Positions 16,701-25,399 of a stretch of DNA of 64,000 nt are shown one piece after another. The stretch is taken from positions 4,588,501 to 4,652,500 of the forward strand of contig NZ_CP009429.1 in the NCBI RefSeq assembly GCF_001314325.1. Reading direction: 5' to 3'. A program made the position numbers and the translations under genes. The notes beneath the pieces are model-generated. The model had not been told where the DNA came from. It saw only the letters and a program-made list of their open reading frames with translations, and ran no database searches. Each line of letters starts with the position of its first letter. The stretch's first letter is position 1. The DNA comes from Sphingopyxis macrogoltabida. Lineage in GTDB: Bacteria; Pseudomonadota; Alphaproteobacteria; Sphingomonadales; Sphingomonadaceae.

Positions 16701-19551
16701 CTGCACGATGGCGCCGGGCGTTTCGGGCGAGGTCACCGTCGTCGCGACGACCGTCGATGCCGACGGCAACGAATCGCGCGCGGTGCGCTCGGTCTGGCTC
16801 GCGGGCGACGACGACTGGTGGTTCGGCGGCGACAATGGCGACCGCATGGACGTCATCGCCGAACAGCCCCGTTACGCCGCGGGCGATACCGCGAGCTTCC
16901 AGGTCCGCATGCCGTTCCGCGAAGCGACCGCGCTCGTCACCGTCGAGCGCGAGGGCGTGCTGTCGAGCTTCGTCGTGCCGCTCAAGGGCACCAATCCGGT
17001 GGTCAAGGTCAAGCTGCCCGCGACTTACGCGCCCGATGTCTATGTTTCGGTGATGGCGGTGCGCGGCCGTGTGACCGGCGGCGAAAGCTGGTTCCGCAAG
17101 CTGAAACGCGCCGCCGGCTTCAAGATCGAGAATAGCGAGGGCGCTCCTCCTACGGCTTTGGTCGACCTCGCCAAACCGAGCTACCGGATGGGCGTCGCGC
17201 GGATCAAGGTCGGCTGGGAAGGCCACCAGCTCGGCGTCAAGGTCAAGGCCGACAAGGAAAAATACGCCGTCCGCGAAACCGCGAAGGTGGCGATCGAGGT
17301 CAAGACGCCGAACGGCAAGGCGCCCGCCAACGCCGACGTCGCCTTCGCCGCGGTCGACGAAGCGCTGCTTCAGCTTGCCCCGAACGAAAGCTGGGACGTT
17401 CTCGACGCGATGATGGGCGAACGGACGCTCGACGTGCTCACCTCGACCGCGCAGATGCAGGTGGTCGGCAAACGCCATTATGGCCGCAAGGCGCTCGAAC
17501 CCGGCGGCGGCGGTGGCGGCGACCTTTCGGGACTGACCCGCGAGGATTTCCGCCCGGTGCTGCTGTGGAAAGGCAATGTCCCGCTCGACAGCAAGGGCCG
17601 CGCGCTCGTCGATGTGCCGCTGTCCGATAATCTGTCGGGCTTCCGCCTCGTCGCGATCGCCACCGACGGTTCGCAATATTTCGGCACCGGGTCGACCAGC
17701 GTGCGCACCGTGCAGGATCTGTCGGTCTTCGCCGGCATGCCCGAACTCGTCCGCACTGGCGACACCTATGACGCGCGCTTCACCCTGCGCAACGGCACCG
17801 ATCAGGAAATGACGGTCACCGCCAACGCGACGCTGTCGCCCGCGGTCGCGACCGCGCCGCCGCTGACCGTTACCATCCCGGCGGGCGGCGCAGTGCCGAT
17901 CAGCTGGTCGATGACCGCACCGGAACAGACCGGCCCGATCGAATGGACGGTCGAAGCGGTGTCGAAGAACGGCAAGCAGCGCGACCGCCTCGTCGCGCAG
18001 CAGGTCGTCGAACCGGCAGTGCCCGTCGAAACCTGGGCCGCCAGCCTGTTCCGCGTCGGCCCCGCAACGACGCTGCCGATCGCCATCCCCGCCGGCGCCC
18101 TGCCCGGCGGCTATGTCGATGTCGCGCTCGCCGGCACGCTCGCGCCGCCGCTGTCGGGGGTGCGCGATTATATGGCGATCTATCCCTATAATTGCTTCGA
18201 ACAGTCGACGTCGCGCGCGATTGCCTTGGGCGATATCGGCCGCTGGCAGGCGCTCGCGGAGGCGATGCCGACCTATCTCGATGACGACGGATTGCTCCGT
18301 TACTGGCCGAACGACCGGCTCGAAGGCTCGGCCGAGCTTACCGCCTATGTCCTCGCGATCACCGCGGCGAACGGCTATGCGATCCCCGAAGCGTCGAAGG
18401 CGAAAATGATCAAGGCGCTGCAGGCGGTCGTCGACGGGCGGCTGACGCGCAGGGGCTATGGCCCCTATGACATCCGTCCGGTCCGCATCGCGGCGCTCGC
18501 CGCGCTCGCGCGCAACAATGCGTCAAGCCCCGCGCTCGTCGCGGCGATCGACGTCGCGCCGGTCGATATGGCGACCGGCACGCTCTCCGACTGGCTGGTC
18601 GCGCTCGAAAAGACGCCCGGCGTGCGAAACGCCGCCGCCCTGCGCACCGCCGCCGAAGCCGAACTCAGGAAGCGGCTCGTCTACGAAGGCACGCGGCTCG
18701 ATCTTGTCGACGATGCACGCGCGCCCTGGTGGATGATGACGAGCGGCGACGAAATGGCGATCAAGGCGCTCGAAGCCGTGCTCGGCCGCAAGGGCTGGGA
18801 AGACGACGCCGGCAAGCTGATGGTCGGCGTGGCGCAGCGCCAGCGCAAGGGCCATTGGGACACCACCCCCGCCAACGCATGGGGCGCCACCACCGTCCGC
18901 CGCTTCGCCGAGCTTTATCCGGCAAGCGCGATCACCGGCGTCACCAATATCGCCCTCGCGGGGAACAGCGCGTCACAAAGCTGGCCGCTGCCCGCCGAGG
19001 CACCCTCGCCGCTGCGTGTCGCGCTCGCCGCGGCGACGATGAGCCTCAGCCATGAAGGCACCGGTGCGCCGTGGGCGACGGTCAGCGTCAAGGCCGCGGT
19101 GCCACTCAAGGAACCGCTCAACGCCGGCTACCGGATCAAGCGCTCGATGAGCATCGTCAAGGCGGCAAACAAGGACCGGCTGACGCGCGGCGATGTGGTC
19201 AAGATCCGCATCGAGGTCGTTGCTGCCGCCGGGCGGACATGGGTCGTCATCAACGATCCGGTCCCGCCGGGCGCGACGATCGTCGGCAACCTCGGCGGCC
19301 AGTCCGAAATGCTCGCCGAGCAGGCGGGCGGATCGGGCGCGCAGCCGAGCTATGTCGAACGCGGCAAGGATAGCTGGCGCGGCTATTTCGGCTGGATGCC
19401 CGCGGGCACCCATGCGGTCGAATATGTCGTCCGGTTGAACGGCTCGGGCCGCTTCTCGCTGCCGCCGACCCGCGTCGAGGCGATGTACTCGCCCGCAATC
19501 CGCGGCCAGTGGCCGAACGCCCCGGTCATGGTGGGGAATGTGGGTTCTTAA
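13708..19551 (+). CDS. Bacterial alpha-2-macroglobulin
   Basis: 1947 residues from ATG 13708, preferred because of GGGGAGA 7 bases upstream; ATG 13684 would add 8 residues. A signal segment KLALIIPLSLAMAATAAA is followed by an immunoglobulin-like N-terminus, the MG domains, and a complement-like helical domain. The thioester motif is C-F-E-Q at about residues 1496-1499 (codon for Cys at 18193), where bacterial proteins usually have CLEQ. The C-terminal receptor-like domain ends in RVEAMYSP. The protein traps proteases that breach the envelope, and its gene is paired with pbpC for peptidoglycan repair. There is no lipobox, unlike E. coli YfhM, so it is probably soluble in the periplasm. Confidence 0.93.
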   Translation: MKTGWRALAERLAGKAKLALIIPLSLAMAATAAADTVPQVTLATPGSSGTGDGTITRFTLRFSEDMVPLGDPRAKAPATNDCKLPADGRWVDTRTWVLEFEKPLPGGLSCHVQLRSDLTTARGVAVGGNDRFALDTGGPSARAVLAGGIYDGIEEDQIFLVATNVAADRASVGRFGYCAVDGIGEKIPLDVLPRETATEILTGLGDNNWSRQSFAYDAGLPLRLPAAGADREAALDRVVPVKCRRPLPPGRDMALVWDARISQAGVPSRTAGRDQRFDYDIRPAFTAKMSCSRVNPQAGCNPIKDVTLSFASPVARETALAATLATADGKRLTPKVDDDDKNDAYLTQVRFTGPLPQNVDATLTLPADVTDQSGRRLQNQTNFPLKFHIDRAPPLVKFAAEFGILEASEGGVLPVTVRGVESSLVQANLKMPATALKVGDDDAAIARWLKRVDDADDSDYREEKDRTGKEVTVNYTGTRSVFDGAPAGGERRDLQLSPPAGGKEFEVVGIPLTEKGFHVVEIASPELGAALLGRKATRYVATAALVTNMAVHFKWGREASLAWVTSLDTGLPVAGAEIRVSDSCTGRLLARGTADKSGRLAFPNGLPQPETYSSCEDDPKPDNSEGHALMVTARSGDDFSFTLTDWGNGIRPYDFDLPYGWSDREDILHTVFDRALVKAGETVHMKHLLRRPVGTGFKTPEALAGKLRLVHRGSDTEFEMPFSISATGSGETTWNVPASAPMGDYELVFVTKDKDGEDKTIWSNQSVKVDEYRLPTMKATVTGPKMAPVRPTAVPLSLFVGYLSGGPAASLPVELRTNFRPSWSPPEDYKDWDFDGQPVKEGTVQLDDSGDEPSAEMPLARSVPLLLDANGAATANVAVDQPITEPTVMAAEMDYEDANGETLTASRRITLFPSAVRLGLKTDGWLMRDNDLRLNFIALDLDGKPIRGQRVQVAVYNREIITARRRLIGGFYAYDNQMRTTRLAANCAATTDKLGRASCTMAPGVSGEVTVVATTVDADGNESRAVRSVWLAGDDDWWFGGDNGDRMDVIAEQPRYAAGDTASFQVRMPFREATALVTVEREGVLSSFVVPLKGTNPVVKVKLPATYAPDVYVSVMAVRGRVTGGESWFRKLKRAAGFKIENSEGAPPTALVDLAKPSYRMGVARIKVGWEGHQLGVKVKADKEKYAVRETAKVAIEVKTPNGKAPANADVAFAAVDEALLQLAPNESWDVLDAMMGERTLDVLTSTAQMQVVGKRHYGRKALEPGGGGGGDLSGLTREDFRPVLLWKGNVPLDSKGRALVDVPLSDNLSGFRLVAIATDGSQYFGTGSTSVRTVQDLSVFAGMPELVRTGDTYDARFTLRNGTDQEMTVTANATLSPAVATAPPLTVTIPAGGAVPISWSMTAPEQTGPIEWTVEAVSKNGKQRDRLVAQQVVEPAVPVETWAASLFRVGPATTLPIAIPAGALPGGYVDVALAGTLAPPLSGVRDYMAIYPYNCFEQSTSRAIALGDIGRWQALAEAMPTYLDDDGLLRYWPNDRLEGSAELTAYVLAITAANGYAIPEASKAKMIKALQAVVDGRLTRRGYGPYDIRPVRIAALAALARNNASSPALVAAIDVAPVDMATGTLSDWLVALEKTPGVRNAAALRTAAEAELRKRLVYEGTRLDLVDDARAPWWMMTSGDEMAIKALEAVLGRKGWEDDAGKLMVGVAQRQRKGHWDTTPANAWGATTVRRFAELYPASAITGVTNIALAGNSASQSWPLPAEAPSPLRVALAAATMSLSHEGTGAPWATVSVKAAVPLKEPLNAGYRIKRSMSIVKAANKDRLTRGDVVKIRIEVVAAAGRTWVVINDPVPPGATIVGNLGGQSEMLAEQAGGSGAQPSYVERGKDSWRGYFGWMPAGTHAVEYVVRLNGSGRFSLPPTRVEAMYSPAIRGQWPNAPVMVGNVGS

Positions 19552-19582
19552 TGAATAGGCGCCCTCCCTCTTTCCGCTCGTG

Positions 19583-19643
19583 TCGAGCGAAGTCGAGACA
19601 CCCCGAAGGCATATAAGACGATGGGCATCTCGACTTCGCTCGA
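19583..19643. repeat. Inverted repeat, REP-like, in the A2M/pbpC spacer
   Basis: Arms TCGAGCGAAGTCGAGA (19583-19598) and TCTCGACTTCGCTCGA (19628-19643) are perfect complements over 16 bases with a 29-base spacer. Each arm is itself part-palindromic (TCGA ends). The composition matches intergenic palindromes that recur through sphingomonad genomes; copy number here cannot be tested beyond this window. Confidence 0.7.
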
Positions 19644-19678
19644 TGCAAGCGGGAATGAAAAGCTCCGTTCCTGCAACC

Positions 19679-19765
19679 ATGGGCCCCCGCGAAGGCGGGG
19701 ATCCATCTCCGGTGGGTTCAAACTCGCACCAGCAGGAGATGGGCTCCCGCCTTCGCGGGAGCACG
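19679..19765. repeat. Second inverted repeat module in the A2M/pbpC spacer
   Basis: The left arm carries CCCGCGAAGGCGGG and CCATCTCC (about 19679-19710) and the right arm carries GGAGATGG and CCCGCCTTCGCGGG (19735-19764), mirrored in order. Both cores are themselves hairpins. It ends 12 bases before the pbpC ATG and could form a large cruciform or an mRNA structure covering the pbpC leader. Confidence 0.7.
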
Positions 19766-19776
19766 TGTTAATTTAG

Positions 19777-21921
19777 ATGGCGAGTTTACCCCGCAAATGC
19801 CGCTGGTTCGACGCCCTTGCCTGGCTCGCGCTCGCCGCGCTGATCCTCGTCACCGTCGCCCACCTCCTCACCCATCCGCCCGCGATGCCCGCCTACGAAA
19901 GCGTCCGCGCGCACTGGCAGCCCAGCGAAGCGTGGCTCTACGACCGCGACGGCCGCCTGCTCGACAGCGAGCGCGTCAACTTCGAACGCCGCCGCCTCGC
20001 ATGGGTGCCGCTCAAAGACATCAGCCCCGCCGTCCGCGATGCGGTGGTGCAAAGCGAGGATCGGCGGTTCTGGTCGCACGGCGGCGTCGACTGGCTCGCG
20101 GTCGCCAGCGCCGTTCGGGCGCGCCTGATGAGAGGGGGGACCGGCGATCGCTCGCGCGGCGCCTCGACCTTGGCGATGCAGCTCGCCGCCTTTCTCGACC
20201 CCGGCCTCGCGCAGCCGGGCAAGCGCGACTGGCGGACCAAGCTTCGCCAGATGCGCGCCGGGCAGGCGCTCGCATCGGCATGGACGCACGACCAGATGCT
20301 CGAGGCCTATTTCAACCTCGTCCCCTTGCGCGGTGAGGCGCAGGGCATCGGCGCGGGCGCGCGCAGCCTGTTCGGCAAGCGCCCCGCCGACATGACACGC
20401 ACCGACGCGGCACTCTTCGCCGGGCTGCTCCCCAATCCCGCCGCGGGCGCCGAGGCGCTCGGCCGCCGCGCCTGCCGCGCCGCCAAGGCAAAGGATTGCA
20501 CCGCGATCCGCGCCGCCGCCGCGACTCTGGTATCGGGCGAGCGTGCCGCGCAATTCGACCCGGCGCTCGCCCCGCACCTCGCCGTCCGCCTGCTCGACAA
20601 GCCCGGCAAGCGCGTCACGACAACGATCGACCGCCGGATCCAGACGGCGGCGATCGTCGCTCTGCGCCGCCAGCTCGCCGGTCTCGGCTCCGACCGCGTC
20701 CGCGACGGCGCGGTGGTCGTGCTCGACAATGCCACCGGCGACGTCATTGCCTATGTCGGCGGCGTCGGTCTCAAATCGACCGCGGCGGCGGTCGATGGCG
20801 CCAACGCGCGGCGGCAGGCGGGCTCGACGCTGAAGCCGCACCTCTATGCGCAGGTGATCGAACATGGCTGGCTCACCGCGGCGTCGATCCTCGACGACAG
20901 CCCGGTCCAGCTCGACACCGCCTCCGGCCTCTATGTGCCCAAGAATTACGACCGCAGCTTCAAGGGGCCGGTCAGCGTCCGCAACGCGCTCGCTTCCTCG
21001 CTGAACGTCCCCGCGGTGCGCACGCTCGTCATCGACGATGTCCAGGAGTTCCGCGACCGCCTCTGGGCGCTCGGCTATCACGGCCTCGTCGAGGACGGCG
21101 AATATTACGGCTTCAGCCTCGCGCTCGGATCGGCCGAGGTCAGCCTCGTCGAACAGGCCAACGCCTTCCGCGCCTTCGCCAACGCGGGGCGCTGGTCGCC
21201 GGTCCATTTTACGCCCGGCAAAGCGCTGCAGGACGAACGCCAGGTCGTCAGCCCCGCCGCCGCCTTCATCGTCGGCGACATCCTCGCCGACGCAACCGCC
21301 CGCGCCGATGCCTTCGGCGCCGACAGCGCACTCCGCCTGCCCTTCTGGGCGGCCGCCAAAACCGGCACGTCGAAGGGCATGCGCGACAATTGGTGCATCG
21401 GCTGGTCCGATCGCTTCACCGTCGCGGTGTGGGTCGGCAATCTCGAGGGCGATTCGATGCGCGCCGTCTCGGGCACCTCGGGCGCCGCGCCGGTGTGGCG
21501 CGACGTCATGCTCGCGCTGCATGCCGGCCACCCGGGCAAGCCGCCCGCGATGCCAGATGGCGTCGAAGCCCGCCAGATCAGCCTTCCCGGCACCCGCGAA
21601 CCGCCACGCCGCGAATATTTCCTGCGCGGCACCGCGCAGACCGAAATGGCCGCTGCACCGCAAGTCGCGCGCCGCCCGCGCATCACCAGCCCGCTCAGCG
21701 GCAGCGTCTATGCGCTCGACCCCGATATCCCGATCGACCGGCAGCGGCTGGCGGTGACCGTCAGCGGCGCGGTCGCCGGTTACCGGCTGATCCTCGACAA
21801 GAAGCCCGCAGGCGACGCCGATGCCGGGCTGCAGCTCCTGCCGCGCCCCGGCATCCATATCCTGACCCTTGTCGATCCCGGCGGACGCACCATCGACCGC
21901 GTCCGCTTCACGGTGCGATAG
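19777..21921 (+). CDS. pbpC: Penicillin-binding protein 1C
   Basis: 714 residues. An N-terminal membrane helix (about 12-30) anchors a GT51 glycosyltransferase domain with catalytic Glu94 (VQSEDRRFW) and GASTLAMQLA. It is followed by a transpeptidase domain with S350-T-L-K353, S408-L-N410 and K528-T-G-T. A C-terminal BiPBP_C domain starts near 620 (RITSPLSG). The enzyme polymerises and may cross-link glycan strands in the periplasm. Its pairing with alpha-2-macroglobulin is conserved across proteobacteria. No good ribosome-binding site is seen directly before the ATG; the upstream sequence is the repeat module. Confidence 0.96.
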   Translation: MASLPRKCRWFDALAWLALAALILVTVAHLLTHPPAMPAYESVRAHWQPSEAWLYDRDGRLLDSERVNFERRRLAWVPLKDISPAVRDAVVQSEDRRFWSHGGVDWLAVASAVRARLMRGGTGDRSRGASTLAMQLAAFLDPGLAQPGKRDWRTKLRQMRAGQALASAWTHDQMLEAYFNLVPLRGEAQGIGAGARSLFGKRPADMTRTDAALFAGLLPNPAAGAEALGRRACRAAKAKDCTAIRAAAATLVSGERAAQFDPALAPHLAVRLLDKPGKRVTTTIDRRIQTAAIVALRRQLAGLGSDRVRDGAVVVLDNATGDVIAYVGGVGLKSTAAAVDGANARRQAGSTLKPHLYAQVIEHGWLTAASILDDSPVQLDTASGLYVPKNYDRSFKGPVSVRNALASSLNVPAVRTLVIDDVQEFRDRLWALGYHGLVEDGEYYGFSLALGSAEVSLVEQANAFRAFANAGRWSPVHFTPGKALQDERQVVSPAAAFIVGDILADATARADAFGADSALRLPFWAAAKTGTSKGMRDNWCIGWSDRFTVAVWVGNLEGDSMRAVSGTSGAAPVWRDVMLALHAGHPGKPPAMPDGVEARQISLPGTREPPRREYFLRGTAQTEMAAAPQVARRPRITSPLSGSVYALDPDIPIDRQRLAVTVSGAVAGYRLILDKKPAGDADAGLQLLPRPGIHILTLVDPGGRTIDRVRFTVR

Positions 21922-22027
21922 GCGGGGTAGGCCTAGCGAAATTAAGTTGCGCTGTCCGGGCGAGCGGCTAGTCTGAGCGGTCAGGAGAGGGGCGCCGGTC
22001 CAGGGACGCCCACAAGGGGATACACAC

Positions 22028-23593
22028 ATGATATTTGGACGCGTTAAACCGCTCGCCGCCATATTGGCGGCCGCGGAAAAGAAGTCACTTCCTCGTACGT
22101 TGGGTGCCTTTCAGCTGATGTTGTTCGGCATCGGCTGCGTCATCGGTACCGGCATCTTCGTGCTCACCGCCGCCGGCGCGCAAAAGGCCGGCCCCGGCTT
22201 GATGCTCGCTTTTGCCATCGCCGGGCTGATCTGCGTCGTCGCCGCGCTCTGCTATGCCGAAATCGCGGCGATGATCCCGGTCGCCGGGTCCGCCTACACC
22301 TATACCTATTCGACGATGGGCGAGATTCTCGCCTGGACCGTCGGCTGGGCGCTGGTCCTCGAATATGCGGTCGCCGCGTCGGCGGTGTCGGTCGGCTGGT
22401 CCGGCTATTTTACAGGGACCATATTAAACCAGTTCCTCGGGATACAATTGCCATCCTTCCTCGCCGGCGCACCGCTGGCGCTCGGCGGAATCGAGGGCGG
22501 TTTCATCAACCTGCCCGCCGTCGTCATCGCGCTGCTGATGACCTGGCTGCTGATGATCGGCACCACCGAAAGCGCGCGCTTCAACGCGGTCCTCGTGACG
22601 ATCAAGGTCACCGCGCTCTCGGCCTTCATCCTCTTGACGCTGCCGAGCGATCAATTCTCGACCGACAAGTTCAATCCCTTCCTGCCCGCTGGCGTCTTTG
22701 GCGGTTTCGGCTCGGGCATCGGCGCGATCGGCGCCGCGGCGACGATCTTCTTCGCCTATGTCGGCTTCGATGCGGTTTCGACCGCCGCCGAGGAAACCAA
22801 GAATCCGCAGCGCAACGTTCCGATCGGGCTGATCGGGTCGCTGCTGTTCTGCACCATCTTCTACATCCTCGTCGCGGCCGGCGCCGTCGGGACGATCGGC
22901 GGCCAGCCGATCATGGGTCCGAACGGCATTCCCTTCCCCGCCGGGTCCGAAGAGCTGGCGCGCCAGTGCGCGACCTTTACCGAGGACAATCTGCCGCTCG
23001 TCTGCTCGAACGAGGCGCTGGCCCATGTGCTGCGCCAGATCGGCTGGTCGGGCGTTGGCAACATGCTCGGCATCGCGGCCTTCGTCGCGCTGCCGTCGGT
23101 CATCCTGATCCTGCTGTTCGGCCAGACCCGTATCGCCTTCGTGATGAGCCGCGACGGGCTGCTGCCCGAATCGTGGAGCAAGGTGCACCCGAAGTGGAAG
23201 ACGCCGCATGTGATCACCGCGGTCACCGGCATCGTCGTCGCGTTCGCCGCCGCCTTCCTGCCGGTCGGCAAGCTCGCCGACATCGCCAATGCCGGCACGC
23301 TCTATGCGTTCATGATGGTTGCCATCGCGGTGATGATCCTGCGCAAGACCGCCGCCGACGCACCGCGTGCGTTCCGCACCCCGGCGCTGTGGCTGGTCGG
23401 GCCGCTCACCATCGCCGGCACGATCTTCCTCTTCTTCAACCTGCCGCTCGACGCGATGCTGGTGCTGCCCCTTTGGGGCATCCTGGGTCTCGTGATCTAC
23501 TTCGCGTACAGCCGCAGCCGCAGCCATCTCGGCCGCGGCATCGTCGAACTGCATGAGGACGATCTCGAACCCACCGCCCCGATCCACGAATAG
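22028..23593 (+). CDS. APC-family amino-acid permease (cationic amino-acid type)
   Basis: 521 residues and about 12 transmembrane helices. The first-helix motif FGIGCVIGTGIFVLTAAGAQ, the following EIAAMIPVAGSAYTY and YVGFDAVSTAAEETKNPQRNVP belong to the CAT/YfnA branch of the amino acid-polyamine-organocation superfamily. It imports amino acids by proton symport or exchange in the inner membrane; the substrate cannot be settled. A periplasmic loop between helices 7 and 8 has a likely disulfide pair (ARQCATFTEDNLPLVCS). It ends at a bidirectional terminator. Confidence 0.93.
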   Translation: MIFGRVKPLAAILAAAEKKSLPRTLGAFQLMLFGIGCVIGTGIFVLTAAGAQKAGPGLMLAFAIAGLICVVAALCYAEIAAMIPVAGSAYTYTYSTMGEILAWTVGWALVLEYAVAASAVSVGWSGYFTGTILNQFLGIQLPSFLAGAPLALGGIEGGFINLPAVVIALLMTWLLMIGTTESARFNAVLVTIKVTALSAFILLTLPSDQFSTDKFNPFLPAGVFGGFGSGIGAIGAAATIFFAYVGFDAVSTAAEETKNPQRNVPIGLIGSLLFCTIFYILVAAGAVGTIGGQPIMGPNGIPFPAGSEELARQCATFTEDNLPLVCSNEALAHVLRQIGWSGVGNMLGIAAFVALPSVILILLFGQTRIAFVMSRDGLLPESWSKVHPKWKTPHVITAVTGIVVAFAAAFLPVGKLADIANAGTLYAFMMVAIAVMILRKTAADAPRAFRTPALWLVGPLTIAGTIFLFFNLPLDAMLVLPLWGILGLVIYFAYSRSRSHLGRGIVELHEDDLEPTAPIHE

Positions 23594-23613
23594 GACGGGG
23601 TCCGGAAAAAATC

Positions 23614-23648
23614 AGGGCCGTCGCAGCACCCGCTGCGGCGGCCCTTTT
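23614..23648. terminator. Bidirectional rho-independent terminator
   Basis: A 12-13 bp stem with one G-T pair (GGGCCGTCGCAG against CTGCGGCGGCCC) is followed by TTTT on the plus strand and preceded by AAAAAA, which is a T-run for the minus strand. It serves the convergent permease and Bcr/CflA genes. Confidence 0.85.
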
Positions 23649-23654
23649 CGTTGG

Positions 23655-24902
23655 TTAGTAGGGACTTTTCGGCGCAGTTCCCGGCCGGGTAAACAGCTTG
23701 CCGCGTTCGGCCCACAGCACCAGCAGCAGGCCGGCAATCGCGCAGCCAAAGAAGGCATAGGCGAGCGGCAGCGTCGAACCGTCATATTGCTGGCCGATCA
23801 GCGCGCCTGCGGTCGCCGCGAGCAACGTCTTGGCAAAGCTCTGATACGACGATGCGACGCCTGCCATATGCCCGAAATCCTCCATCGCGATCGAACCGAA
23901 GTTGCTGCCGATGAAGCCGATCAGGCCGACGTTGACCATCATCAGCCCCGTGAACATCGCGAGCGTCTCGACCCCGCTCAGCGCCGCGGCGATCTGGGCG
24001 ATCGAGGTCGCCATAAAGGCGAACACTGCCGTCTGCGACACCCGCCGCGCACCGAAGCGCTCGACGATCGCAGCGTTGGAGAAATTGGCGATCGCGATGC
24101 CGATCGCGACGCAGGCAAAGACGAGCGGGAAAAGCGCCCGCGAGCCGAACACTTCGGCGATGATCTGCTCGCTGCTGTTGAGGTAGCCGAACAAGGCGCC
24201 CTGCATCACACCGGCGGCGATCATATAGCCCGCGGCGCGCCGGTGGCGGGTCACCGTCGCCCAGCCGGCGACCAGCGTCCGCCAGTCGAGCGGGCGCACA
24301 TCCTCGGCCGTCAGGGTTTCGGGCAAGCGGCGCAGCCAGACGAGCATGACGACGCCCATCACCGCAAGCACAAGGAATATCCAGCGCCAGCCGGCGATTG
24401 CCGCGACCCCGGCGCCGATCGTCGGCGCGATGATCGGGACGATCATGAAGACGAGAAAGATCAACGACAGACGCTTCGCCATGGCATCGCCCGCGAACAG
24501 GTCACGAATCACCGCAACAACGATGACCCCCAGCGCGGCGCTCACCATCCCGTGCGCGAAACGCAGCGCGAGCAGCATCGGGAAACTGGTCGCGAGACCG
24601 CAGCCGATCGCGAAGACCGTATAGGCGACCAGCGCCGGGACGAGCACGCCCTTGCGGCCGAAGCGGTCGGCGAGCGGGCCGTAGACCAGCGAGCCTATCG
24701 CGGTACCAAGCAGGTAGATCGAAATGACGAACTGGCGGTCGTTGGCGACAGCCACGCCGAGCGTCGTGCCGATGGCGGGCAGCGCGGGGAGCATCGCATC
24801 GATGGCGAGCGCGTTGAGCGCCATGACCATCGCCATCATGAACACCATTTCACGGTCGCCCGGGAGACCCGACCGCTGCGAGGACTGAGTCATTTTGTGC
24901 AT
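23655..24902 (-). CDS. Bcr/CflA-type multidrug efflux MFS transporter
   Basis: 415 residues, 12 helices. Motif A appears as GPLADRFGRKGVL near residue 80 and the proton-dependent drug/H+ antiporter pattern LALRFAHGMVSAALGVIVVAVIRDLF follows. ATALP-like AIDAMLPALPAIG in helix 1 is characteristic of the Bcr/CflA group, which exports bicyclomycin, chloramphenicol, sulfonamides or dipeptides in other bacteria. The start may be ATG 24902 or 24893. Actual substrate unknown. Confidence 0.9.
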   Translation of the reverse strand: MHKMTQSSQRSGLPGDREMVFMMAMVMALNALAIDAMLPALPAIGTTLGVAVANDRQFVISIYLLGTAIGSLVYGPLADRFGRKGVLVPALVAYTVFAIGCGLATSFPMLLALRFAHGMVSAALGVIVVAVIRDLFAGDAMAKRLSLIFLVFMIVPIIAPTIGAGVAAIAGWRWIFLVLAVMGVVMLVWLRRLPETLTAEDVRPLDWRTLVAGWATVTRHRRAAGYMIAAGVMQGALFGYLNSSEQIIAEVFGSRALFPLVFACVAIGIAIANFSNAAIVERFGARRVSQTAVFAFMATSIAQIAAALSGVETLAMFTGLMMVNVGLIGFIGSNFGSIAMEDFGHMAGVASSYQSFAKTLLAATAGALIGQQYDGSTLPLAYAFFGCAIAGLLLVLWAERGKLFTRPGTAPKSPY

Positions 24903-25001
24903 TGCAGCGGCGCTATGCGCCTATGCCGCTGCTTTGGATAGCCCCCGCATGCCTCCGGTATCGATTGGCAATGCTATTCAATGAAAAAGACAAAGCTGTA
25001 T

Positions 25002-25036
25002 GGGGCGGCCCCAAAACAGAAGAGCCGCCCCGCACG
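25002..25036 (-). terminator. Probable terminator of the 25072-25374 gene
   Basis: On the minus strand GGGGCGGC (25024-25031) pairs with GCCGCCCC (25002-25009) and is followed by a T-rich stretch (CTTTGTCTTTTTC). It lies 40 bases after the stop of the small conserved gene. Confidence 0.55.
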
Positions 25037-25071
25037 CGGCAGGACGGCCCTTCTGCAAATCGTCCCGGCGA

Positions 25072-25374
25072 TCAGCCCTGGCGGGTGCCGGTCATCGCCA
25101 TCGAACCGAAGGCGCCCGCCTTGATCGTGCCGGTCAGCGCGTCGCCGTCGATCGTCGCTTCGCATTCGAGCGTCATCGGCATCGGCACCTTCATGTTCAT
25201 CGTCCAGGTCAGCTTGTTGCCGTCGACCTTGCCGTTTTCGACATCGAGCGAGCCCATCGCGCCGGCATTCTGGCCGGTGAAGCTGTCGCCATCGCTGCTC
25301 ACGGTGAACACCGACTTCTGGTCGCCCATCGGCGACTTGGTCACGCAATCGTAGCTGCCGTCAACTTGGGCCAT
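25072..25374 (-). CDS. Small conserved protein, beta-rich
   Basis: 100 residues from ATG 25374 with TAGGAGA 7 bases upstream. It is composed of alternating beta strands with repeated G-S/D-x-LTG turns (SFTGQNAG, ALTGTIKAGAFG), looking like a small all-beta barrel. Two cysteines (10, 71) sit on opposite strands. There is no signal peptide. I have seen this pattern in sphingomonad hypothetical proteins but know no function. It lies 25 bases downstream of the M16 protease stop on the opposite end of the same strand order, so it is the next gene after it. Confidence 0.65.
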   Translation of the reverse strand: MAQVDGSYDCVTKSPMGDQKSVFTVSSDGDSFTGQNAGAMGSLDVENGKVDGNKLTWTMNMKVPMPMTLECEATIDGDALTGTIKAGAFGSMAMTGTRQG

Positions 25375-25399
25375 CCTATCTCTCCTACTGAAACAAATG

